This document shows positions 8,008 through 14,507 of a DNA stretch of 36,364 nucleotides, one piece after another. This DNA comes from Hellea sp. (GTDB lineage Bacteria > Pseudomonadota > Alphaproteobacteria > Caulobacterales > Maricaulaceae): positions 1-36,364 of the forward strand of contig JAQXEH010000007.1 in NCBI GenBank assembly GCA_029250925.1, given 5' to 3'. A program made the translations under genes and the position numbers. The stretch's first letter is position 1, and the number at the start of each line of letters is the position of its first letter. Below the pieces are notes generated by a model. The model was not told where the DNA came from. It was given only the letters and a program-made list of their open reading frames with translations, and ran no database searches.

Positions 8008-8031
8008 ACTCAAAATCTAATCGAGATGAAA

Positions 8032-9306
8032 ATGCATGATATAAAGTCTATAAGGGAAAATCCCAAAAATTATGACGAGCTTTGGTCTAAAAGAGGATTA
8101 GAGCCAATTGCTCAGAAAATCCTGAATCAAGACGCTTTGATACGCAAAGCTATGCAAGTTCTCCAAGAAGCCGAAGCTGCTCGTAATAAAAGCTCTAAAT
8201 TGATAGGCCGTGCAGTAGCAAATGGTGATCATGATGAGCTTAATAGGTTGAAGTCAGAAGTATCAGGTGCAAAAAATATTATATCAGCAATGGGTATACA
8301 AGTTGAGAGTGAAAAAAATCAACTTCAATCACTTCTGTCTGAGCTTCCTAATATTCCATTTCCTGACGTTCCTATAGGCGATAACGAAGATAGTAATGTT
8401 GAGTTGCACCGATACTTAGAACCCCCAGTATTTGACTTTTCTCCAAAAGGACACGATCAATTAGGTGAAGAATTAGGAATGATGGATTTCGAAACTGCTG
8501 CTAAAATGAGTGGTAGTCGGTTTGTTGTCTTGCAGGGTTCATTGAGCCGACTAGATAGAGCTCTTTCAGCTTTTATGCTGGATATTCATACAACTGAATT
8601 TGAATACACTGAATATTCACCACCTGTTTTAGTGAGGGAGCATGCTCTTTTTGGAACTGGACAGCTGCCAAAGTTTGAAGAAGATTTATATAAAACTACA
8701 GTTGACCAATATTTAATACCGACTGCAGAAGTCTCTCTTACTAATATAGTAAGAGAGAGTATTATTGATGTTAATACTTTACCTCGTAGAATGACTGCTC
8801 AAACTCCCTGTTTCCGCAGTGAAGCAGGAAGTGCCGGAAAAGATACACGTGGAATGATAAGACAGCATCAATTTAATAAAGTTGAACTTGTTTCAGTTGT
8901 CAAACCCGGAGAAAGTTTAAAAGAGCATAAGAGAATGCTCAGATGCGCTGAAGAAATATTAAAACGTTTAAATTTACCATATAGGGTTGTAGAGTTGTGT
9001 ACTGGGGACCTTGGTTTTAGTGCTAGGCGCACATTCGACATTGAGGTTTGGTTACCCAGCCAAAATACTTACAGAGAAATTTCTAGTTGTTCTGATTGCG
9101 GTGACTTCCAAGCTAGACGCATGAACGCGCGTTATAAGCATGCCGAAAAAGATAATCGTTTTGTACATACTTTAAATGGGTCAGGACTTGCAGTTGGTAG
9201 AACATTAGTTGCCATTTTAGAAAACTATCAAAATTCAGATGGTTCAATAAGAATACCTGAAGCTTTAATACCATATATGGGTGGTATTGAGGTCATAAGT
9301 CATTGA
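8032..9306 (+). CDS. serS: Seryl-tRNA synthetase
   Basis: A class II synthetase that charges tRNA(Ser) (and tRNA(Sec) if present). The 424-residue protein has the N-terminal coiled-coil arm (about residues 27-100) that grips the long variable arm of the tRNA. The catalytic core follows with the TAEVSLTN block, motif 2 (FRSEAGSAGKDTRGMIRQHQF) and motif 3 (NGSGLAVGRTLVAILEN). I place the start at the ATG at 8032, giving MHDIKSIRENP as in other alphaproteobacterial SerRS, with GAG six bases upstream; the ATG at 8026 is the alternative. It heads a tightly coupled operon: its stop overlaps the TTG start of surE. Confidence 0.96.
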   Translation: MHDIKSIRENPKNYDELWSKRGLEPIAQKILNQDALIRKAMQVLQEAEAARNKSSKLIGRAVANGDHDELNRLKSEVSGAKNIISAMGIQVESEKNQLQSLLSELPNIPFPDVPIGDNEDSNVELHRYLEPPVFDFSPKGHDQLGEELGMMDFETAAKMSGSRFVVLQGSLSRLDRALSAFMLDIHTTEFEYTEYSPPVLVREHALFGTGQLPKFEEDLYKTTVDQYLIPTAEVSLTNIVRESIIDVNTLPRRMTAQTPCFRSEAGSAGKDTRGMIRQHQFNKVELVSVVKPGESLKEHKRMLRCAEEILKRLNLPYRVVELCTGDLGFSARRTFDIEVWLPSQNTYREISSCSDCGDFQARRMNARYKHAEKDNRFVHTLNGSGLAVGRTLVAILENYQNSDGSIRIPEALIPYMGGIEVISH

Positions 9307-10073
9307 GAATTTTAATTACCAATGATGATGGTGTTCACGCTAAAGGTATATCTGTACTCAAAAAAATCGCCTCAGTGTTGTCGGATGATATATGGATTTG
9401 CGCTCCTGAAACTGAACAATCAGCATCGTCTAGAAGTGTTTCATTACACAATCCGGTTAGAATAAAACAATATGGTGAAAAAACTTTCTCAGTTTCTGGA
9501 ACCCCTACCGACTCTGTCATAATTGCTCTGAGTGAATTACTTAATGAGCATAAACCTGATTTATTATTATCTGGTGTTAATCGTGGACAAAATCTAGCCG
9601 AAGATGTTTCTTTTTCTGGAACTATTGCAGCTGCATTACAAGGCATGCAAATGGGTATTCCCTCGATTGCTCTTTCATTGGCTAGAGGTTTTCAAGGGGA
9701 AAAAAGCCTTCCTTGGGATACAGCCGAAATGCATGGATCAAAATTAATATCAGACCTATATAAACACGGTTGGTGTTCCCGTTCTATATTATCGATAAAC
9801 TTTCCTGATGTTCCTGCAAAAAATGTGAAAGGTATTAAAATAACAAAGCAAGGGAGTAGAGACTTTCAAATGAGCGGGGTAGAAAAAAGAAGCTACCCGC
9901 GTGGAGGTGATTATTATTGGCTCACTTATGGTGCTGGTAAGTCAAATCCACCCGAGGGCACTGATCTAAGGGCAATTTATGATGGATACATTTCTATAAC
10001 GCCTATCCATACTAATTTAACAAATACTTCAGAGATTAAAGTTCTTGAAAAGGAGTTTTTAAACTCTCAATGA
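9303..10073 (+). CDS. surE: 5'/3'-nucleotidase SurE
   Basis: A metal-dependent nucleotidase/exopolyphosphatase acting on nucleoside monophosphates, linked to stationary-phase survival. The 256 residues show the SurE N-terminus RILITNDDG with the metal ligands Asp8 and Asp9, then the SASSRS segment near residue 40 and SGVNRGQN near 89-96 supplying further ligands. These are followed by DVSFSGTIAAALQG and the late GTDLRAIYDGYISITP motif. The start is a TTG at 9303 in a TTGA overlap with the serS stop; no ATG lies nearby, and the family N-terminus begins exactly here. The rare start codon plus the overlap suggests low-level coupled translation. Its own stop overlaps pcm. Adjacent surE-pcm genes are common in proteobacteria. 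Confidence 0.95.
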   Translation: MRILITNDDGVHAKGISVLKKIASVLSDDIWICAPETEQSASSRSVSLHNPVRIKQYGEKTFSVSGTPTDSVIIALSELLNEHKPDLLLSGVNRGQNLAEDVSFSGTIAAALQGMQMGIPSIALSLARGFQGEKSLPWDTAEMHGSKLISDLYKHGWCSRSILSINFPDVPAKNVKGIKITKQGSRDFQMSGVEKRSYPRGGDYYWLTYGAGKSNPPEGTDLRAIYDGYISITPIHTNLTNTSEIKVLEKEFLNSQ

Positions 10074-10693
10074 TTGATCCAGGCCTAATAGACTTAATAA
10101 TGCGATTAAGAGGATCTGGCATATCAGATAATAACTTACTCGGCGCTATGGAGACAATTTCAAGAAAACACTTTTTGCCATCAGATTTATGGGATCTCGC
10201 TTATAATGAGCAATCACTTCCAATAGGCTGTGGGCAAGATATATCTTCTCCACTGACAATAGCACTTTTAACGCAATCATTAGACCTTGTTTCTACCCAT
10301 AAGGTTCTAGAAATTGGTTCTGGCAGTGGATATCATACAGCAATATTATCTCAAATGGCAAAACATGTATATTCAATAGAGCGATATAATACTTTGGTTA
10401 GATCTGCTGAACAAAAATTAGGTTTCTTGGGCATTCAGAATTATACTATTGTATATGGTGATGGGGCACACGGGTTAGAAAATGAGGCTCCATTTGATAG
10501 GATAATTTCTACTTGTGCATTCAATAATACTCCAGCAAACCTTATTGCACAGCTTGCGCCTAGTGGTAGGCTAGTGGCAGTAGTAAATAATATTTTAACT
10601 ATTTTCACTCAACGCTGTACTGGTTCAGAAGCAAAAGTACTTTTTCCACTGAGACTTCCTTTAATTGAGGTGGGAAAATCAAAATTTTTATGA
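10070..10693 (+). CDS. pcm: Protein-L-isoaspartate O-methyltransferase
   Basis: It uses S-adenosylmethionine to methylate L-isoaspartyl residues in aged proteins, starting their repair. The 207-residue product has the N-terminal segment with LPIGCGQDISSP (the usual PIGxGQTISxP active-site loop), then SAM motif I VLEIGSGSGYHTAIL, and acidic motif post I (VYSIERYNTL). After these come VVYGDGAHGL and the FDRIISTCA strand. The ATG overlaps the surE stop in an ATGA junction, so the two are coupled, and both have stationary-phase maintenance roles in other proteobacteria. Motifs are somewhat diverged (for example ISTCA where TAAA is usual), but the overall match is good. Confidence 0.92.
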   Translation: MIDPGLIDLIMRLRGSGISDNNLLGAMETISRKHFLPSDLWDLAYNEQSLPIGCGQDISSPLTIALLTQSLDLVSTHKVLEIGSGSGYHTAILSQMAKHVYSIERYNTLVRSAEQKLGFLGIQNYTIVYGDGAHGLENEAPFDRIISTCAFNNTPANLIAQLAPSGRLVAVVNNILTIFTQRCTGSEAKVLFPLRLPLIEVGKSKFL

Positions 10694-10703
10694 AGGTGTA
10701 ATA

Positions 10704-11375
10704 ATGTTTAAAATTACAACCAAACTAAGTTTATTCTTTTTTTTAAGTTTAGTTCTAACAAGTTGTAATACTGTCAGTACAGGATCAAAAGTAGTCAAAA
10801 ATACTGGTAAGGCAGCAATAAGTTCAAGTAAGATTGTGTATAAAACTGGAAAAGCGACTGGAAAAGTTGCTCTTAAAGTAGGTAAAACTTCATCTGCTAC
10901 ATTTAATAAGGCCACTAGTTCTGATATTTTACAAAATGTTACTGGTGCGCCAACTGCAAAAAATATTGATAGGGTTGGTGATAAAGATAGCTTCGGTGAA
11001 GTTATTTTAAGTCCTTTGGGTGATATAAATTTAAGAAAACAACGTATACCAGAGATTTTATTAACATTGGAAACTCCGTATGATGTAGTTCGTAATAGGA
11101 GTTGTCGCTCTTTAAGAAATGATATCTTCAAATGGAATGCTGTTTTAGGTTCTGATTTTGATGCAGAAAAAAATGATGATAATAAAACACGTGAAACTTC
11201 ACTCGATGTAGCAGAGGCTGGTGTGGGATCACTAATACCTTTCCGTGGTTTAGTTAGGGCAGCAACAGGTGCAACTAAACATGAAAATATGATAAGAAGA
11301 GAGTATAGAAAGGGTGTAGCAAGACGAGCTTATCTAAGGGGCATTGCCGCTACTAGGCGATGCACGATTTATTAG
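10704..11375 (+). CDS. Lipoprotein of unknown function
   Basis: A 223-residue protein that I do not recognise beyond being a likely lipoprotein. The start at 10704 is preceded by AAGGTG six bases upstream; the frame is open further into pcm but that part reads as pcm. The N-terminus has two lysines, a hydrophobic core and a lipobox L18-T-S-C21. The next 40 residues are a low-complexity Lys/Thr/Ser/Val/Gly repeat with a recurring KVxKTGKA-like unit (residues about 30-60). A more globular C-terminal region (about 85-223) has two cysteines, an RNRSCRSLRNDIFKWN segment and a basic helix-like tail. It follows pcm by ten bases and is the last gene of the serS operon. Its stop lies one base from the stop of the convergent prfC. 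Confidence 0.75.
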   Translation: MFKITTKLSLFFFLSLVLTSCNTVSTGSKVVKNTGKAAISSSKIVYKTGKATGKVALKVGKTSSATFNKATSSDILQNVTGAPTAKNIDRVGDKDSFGEVILSPLGDINLRKQRIPEILLTLETPYDVVRNRSCRSLRNDIFKWNAVLGSDFDAEKNDDNKTRETSLDVAEAGVGSLIPFRGLVRAATGATKHENMIRREYRKGVARRAYLRGIAATRRCTIY

Positions 11376-11376
11376 T

Positions 11377-12966
11377 TTATATTCGTTCCTTAGAAGTTAA
11401 AAAACGAATTTCGGGATACTTTTCTTCCGCATAATTCACATCCCAATAAGACTTTGCTAAGAATACAGGGTCGTCATCTACATCCACCCCTGAATTTGAT
11501 ATCGACTTTGAAATGAATTGCTCTAAAGCTATTTTATCCTCGCTAACTATCCACCTAGCTATTTGGTATGGAGGAACTTCAAAAGTAACCTCTAGGCCGT
11601 ATTCAGTTTTAATACGCTCTCTCATTACATCGATTTGTAACGCACCTACTGCTCCAACAATCATATCAGCTCCAAGTGATGGTTTAAAAAGTTGTGTTAC
11701 ACCTTCCTCGGCTAATGACTCCAAAGCTTTCCTTAAGTGCTTTGCCTTCAATGGATCTTTTAAGCGTGCACGTCTAAGAATTTCTGGTGCAAAATTAGGT
11801 ATTCCTGCGAATTTTATTTTACCACTCGCTGATAAACTGTCCCCAACACGTAATGATCCATGATTTGGAATTCCAATGACATCACCCGCATATGCAGTTT
11901 CCGCAATTTCTCTATCTTGAGCAAAAAACATAACTGGATTATGAATTGTGAGGGATTTTCCCTCAGCTGTTTTCATTTTCATTCCTCGTTTAAACTCACC
12001 CGAACACAAACGTAAAAATGCAACTCGGTCACGATGATTTAAGTCCATATTTGCCTGCACTTTGAACACAAAACCAGCAGTTTCTGCTGAGCTGGGTAGC
12101 ATTTCAGCGGATTTACCAGATTTCATACACTTTTCAGATTGAGGTCCGGGGGCAAATTTTACGAGCGCGTTTATAAGTTCCAATACACCAAATTTCCTCA
12201 ATGCTGATCCAAAATATACAGGTGTCATGTGGCCTTCATAGAAGCTTTGTAAGTTAAATTCGGGATATTCTTTTGCTAGCTCATGCTCTTCAGTAAATTG
12301 TTCTAGCAACGATTCATCATCAAAATGCTCATTAAACTCAATACTATTCATTTGAATCCATGTGTGCTTTTTACCTGATTCAAGATTCTCAAACTTTAAA
12401 AATGCTCCAGTAGATAAATCAGATACACCTTTAAACCGTTTTCCTGATGCTGCCGGCCATTGCATTGGAACTACATCGAGGGCAAGCTTTTCTTCTATTT
12501 CTGATATTATTTCAAATGTATCCCGTGCTTCACGATCTAATTTATTAATAAATGTTATTATGGGTATATCTCGTAAACGACAAACTTCAAAAAGTTTCAG
12601 AGTTTGGGGTTCTATTCCTTTTGCTGCATCTATAACCATCACAGCACAATCTGCAGCAGTTAGTGTGCGGTATGTATCTTCTGAAAAGTCCTCATGTCCG
12701 GGAGTATCAAGTAGATTAAAGATAAGTTTTTCATGTTCGAACGTCATCACCGATGATGATACAGAAATACCACGTTCCTGTTCTATCTTCATCCAATCAG
12801 ATTGTGTCCTTCTTGCTTCACCTCTTGCGGCCACTTGCCCAGCCTGATGAATAGCCCCTGATGCAAGGAGCATATTTTCTGTAAGCGTTGTTTTACCAGC
12901 ATCTGGATGAGAGATTATAGCAAAAACACGTCGTTTCTGTGGTTCAGTTTCAAGATTTTTTGACAT
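11377..12966 (-). CDS. prfC: Peptide chain release factor 3
   Basis: A translational GTPase that recycles RF1/RF2 from the ribosome after termination. The 529 residues match RF3 in length. The P-loop is SHPDAGKT (about 19-26), the switch regions and G3 are in DTPGHEDFSEDTYRT, and G4 is NKLDRE. The RF3-specific C-terminal part includes VGALQIDVMRERIKTEYGLEV. The gene is leftward, 76 bases downstream of the MoxR-type ATPase gene on the same strand. No clear Shine-Dalgarno sequence precedes the ATG. The stop codon is separated by one base from that of the convergent lipoprotein gene, leaving no room for a conventional terminator. Confidence 0.95.
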   Translation of the reverse strand: MSKNLETEPQKRRVFAIISHPDAGKTTLTENMLLASGAIHQAGQVAARGEARRTQSDWMKIEQERGISVSSSVMTFEHEKLIFNLLDTPGHEDFSEDTYRTLTAADCAVMVIDAAKGIEPQTLKLFEVCRLRDIPIITFINKLDREARDTFEIISEIEEKLALDVVPMQWPAASGKRFKGVSDLSTGAFLKFENLESGKKHTWIQMNSIEFNEHFDDESLLEQFTEEHELAKEYPEFNLQSFYEGHMTPVYFGSALRKFGVLELINALVKFAPGPQSEKCMKSGKSAEMLPSSAETAGFVFKVQANMDLNHRDRVAFLRLCSGEFKRGMKMKTAEGKSLTIHNPVMFFAQDREIAETAYAGDVIGIPNHGSLRVGDSLSASGKIKFAGIPNFAPEILRRARLKDPLKAKHLRKALESLAEEGVTQLFKPSLGADMIVGAVGALQIDVMRERIKTEYGLEVTFEVPPYQIARWIVSEDKIALEQFISKSISNSGVDVDDDPVFLAKSYWDVNYAEEKYPEIRFLTSKERI

Positions 12967-13042
12967 AATTGTGAATATGGATTCTTTTTTTAATAATGGT
13001 ATACATCAAGGCATTCTAAGAAGTGATACCTTGGTGATGAAA
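12967..13042 (-). other. moxR-prfC spacer with a hairpin
   Basis: On the leftward transcript the arms CAAGG and CCTTG, with an inner TTC/GAA pairing, form a hairpin just after the MoxR-type gene stop. It is not followed by a U-run; an A-run follows nearer prfC instead. It is therefore not a standard terminator and may be a processing or stability element. Confidence 0.25.
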
Positions 13043-13891
13043 TTACGTGTTATTATCCCTTCTGGTCAAAAACGCGAGTCTCTCAAATAAATGCACATCC
13101 TGCTCATTTTTTAATAATGCACCATGCAATGGAGGTATCAGTTTTTTTGGGTCAGACTCTTTTAAGGTGTCAGGGTCTATATCTTCTATCAATAGTAACT
13201 TTAACCAATCTAATAATTCACTCGTACTCGGTTTTTTCTTGAGTCCGGGCATTGCCCTTACTTCATAAAAACGTTTCATCGCAGCTGTTAACAATTTAGG
13301 CTTTATACCTGGAAAGTGGACTTCAACAATTTCACTCATAGTGTTATCATCAGGAAATTGAATGTAATGGAAGAAGCATCGACGAAGGAATGCGTCTGGT
13401 AGGTCCTTCTCATTATTTGATGTAATAATAATAATTGGCCTTTGCTTTGCTGTTATAGTTTCCCCAGTCTCATAAACATGGAACGCCATCTTATCTAATT
13501 CGTGTAATAGGTCATTTGGAAACTCGATATCTGCTTTGTCTATTTCATCGATAAGAAGTATGGGCCTTTTTTTTGCTGTGAACGATTCCCATAGTTTTCC
13601 TTTTTTGATATAATTAGAAATATCATGAACTCGATCTTCACCCAATTGAGAGTCACGTAACCGAGCTACTGCGTCATATTCATATAATCCTTGTTGAGCT
13701 TTTGTTGTCGATTTTATATTCCATTCCAATAAGGGTGTATCCAGGCTTTTAGCAATTTCGTGGGCAAGAACTGTTTTCCCTGTTCCTGGCTCCCCCTTTA
13801 TGAGCAATGGTCTTTCCAAGGTAATGGCAGCATTTACTGCCATCTTAAGATCTTGGGTGGCTACGTAATTTTTTGTACCTTTAAATTTCAT
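13043..13891 (-). CDS. MoxR-type AAA+ ATPase
   Basis: A 282-residue AAA+ ATPase of the MoxR family (related to CbbQ/NorQ-like chaperones). The Walker A motif is GEPGTGKT at residues 33-40. Walker B is ILLIDEIDKAD near 111-121. Sensor 1 is IIITSNNEKDLPDAFLRRC with the arginine finger, and a C-terminal lid domain follows. MoxR proteins usually act with a von Willebrand factor A protein encoded next door, to insert cofactors or remodel complexes. Here the next leftward gene is prfC, so no partner is adjacent. The start at 13891 has AAGGA seven bases upstream. A 7-3-7 inverted repeat lies 25-41 bases upstream of the start. The family call is firm; the client is unknown. Confidence 0.9.
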   Translation of the reverse strand: MKFKGTKNYVATQDLKMAVNAAITLERPLLIKGEPGTGKTVLAHEIAKSLDTPLLEWNIKSTTKAQQGLYEYDAVARLRDSQLGEDRVHDISNYIKKGKLWESFTAKKRPILLIDEIDKADIEFPNDLLHELDKMAFHVYETGETITAKQRPIIIITSNNEKDLPDAFLRRCFFHYIQFPDDNTMSEIVEVHFPGIKPKLLTAAMKRFYEVRAMPGLKKKPSTSELLDWLKLLLIEDIDPDTLKESDPKKLIPPLHGALLKNEQDVHLFERLAFLTRRDNNT

Positions 13892-13915
13892 TTTTGTGTC
13901 CTTATTTTCTTGCTT

Positions 13916-13932
13916 TGTATACAGGGTACACA
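13916..13932. promoter_or_regulatory. Inverted repeat, possible operator between the MoxR-type gene and dksA
   Basis: TGTATAC (13916-13922) and GTACACA (13926-13932) form a near-perfect inverted repeat with a three-base spacer and one mismatch. It sits in the 178-base divergent gap, where it could overlap the promoter of the leftward MoxR-type gene. The repeat is short and the family of any binding protein is unknown. Confidence 0.25.
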
Positions 13933-13967
13933 GAGTTGCAAGCTTCTTTCATCAACAATTTTTATGA

Positions 13968-14069
13968 TATATTGTGTTGCCCAAGAGGCTTTCACGCGAT
14001 ATCAAGCGCTCGTTCTTGGTTTGATATGAGTCTTTTCAGTTCAGAGTAAACATTAATACGGAGGCTGTT
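13968..14069 (+). promoter_or_regulatory. dksA -10 candidate and structured leader
   Basis: TATATT at 13968-13973 is a plausible -10 box, placing the transcript start near 13980. From there CCAAGA (13981-13986) can pair with TCTTGG (14014-14019), and inside it GCTT (13988-13991) with AAGC (14004-14007). This gives a leader hairpin of about 40 bases. The region ends in a strong GGAGG five bases before the dksA ATG. No -35 is evident. I do not recognise the leader as a known riboswitch. Confidence 0.35.
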
Positions 14070-14507
14070 ATGGCGGCAACAAAAAAAGTAAAAAAAAGTG
14101 TTAAGTTGCCAAAAGGATATCTTCCTTCAGAAGATGAAAAATTCATGAATAATAAGCAAAAAGAATATTTCCGTAGAAAGCTAGTAGCTTGGAAAGAAGA
14201 GATTGCACAGCAGACTAAAGAGACGGTTACTTTCCTTCAACAAGAAAATGTATCTTACCCTGATCCTGCTGACACAGCTGCTGCGAATGCTGACAGACAG
14301 CTGGAACTCCGAACACGTGATAGATTGCGCAAACTTGTAAGCCAAATTGATAAAGCTTTAGATCGAATAGAGCAGGGTACATATGGATATTGCCAAGAAA
14401 CAGGTGATCCAATTCGATTAAAGAGGCTTGATGTAAGACCAACAGCAAAGCTTAGTTTAGAGGCTCAAGAAATGCATGAGCGTGGAGAGAGGGTAAGAGC
14501 GAACTAA
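14070..14507 (+). CDS. dksA: DksA-family RNA polymerase-binding transcription factor (zinc-less type)
   Basis: DksA binds the RNA polymerase secondary channel and, with ppGpp, adjusts transcription of rRNA and biosynthetic genes. The 145-residue protein has a basic N-terminal tail, a helical coiled-coil with the acidic DPADTAAANADR tip (near residue 70), and the C-terminal globular domain GTYGYCQETGDPIRLKRLDVRPTAK (described by its ends; the GYC is near 110). Of the four zinc-ligand cysteines of the Escherichia coli protein only the first remains; the others are Thr, Ser and Ala. This matches known alphaproteobacterial DksA proteins that work without the zinc finger. A strong GGAGG precedes the ATG. 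Its stop overlaps that of the convergent DUF885 gene by four bases. Confidence 0.93.
   Translation: MAATKKVKKSVKLPKGYLPSEDEKFMNNKQKEYFRRKLVAWKEEIAQQTKETVTFLQQENVSYPDPADTAAANADRQLELRTRDRLRKLVSQIDKALDRIEQGTYGYCQETGDPIRLKRLDVRPTAKLSLEAQEMHERGERVRAN

Noticed and set aside
7738-8031. SRP RNA, 6S RNA, tRNA or T-box leader in the gltX-serS gap
   Set aside because: No GGTC...GGAAG SRP core, no tRNA cloverleaf and no T-box sequence is visible, and alphaproteobacteria do not use T-boxes for serS; only a generic small RNA remains possible.
12362-12847. Rightward 161-codon frame inside prfC
   Set aside because: It is antisense to the conserved G domain of RF3 and rich in serine/arginine as expected of a shadow frame.
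13760-14029. Rightward 89-codon frame before dksA
   Set aside because: It runs antisense over the start of the MoxR-type gene and through the dksA promoter region, with no recognisable features.
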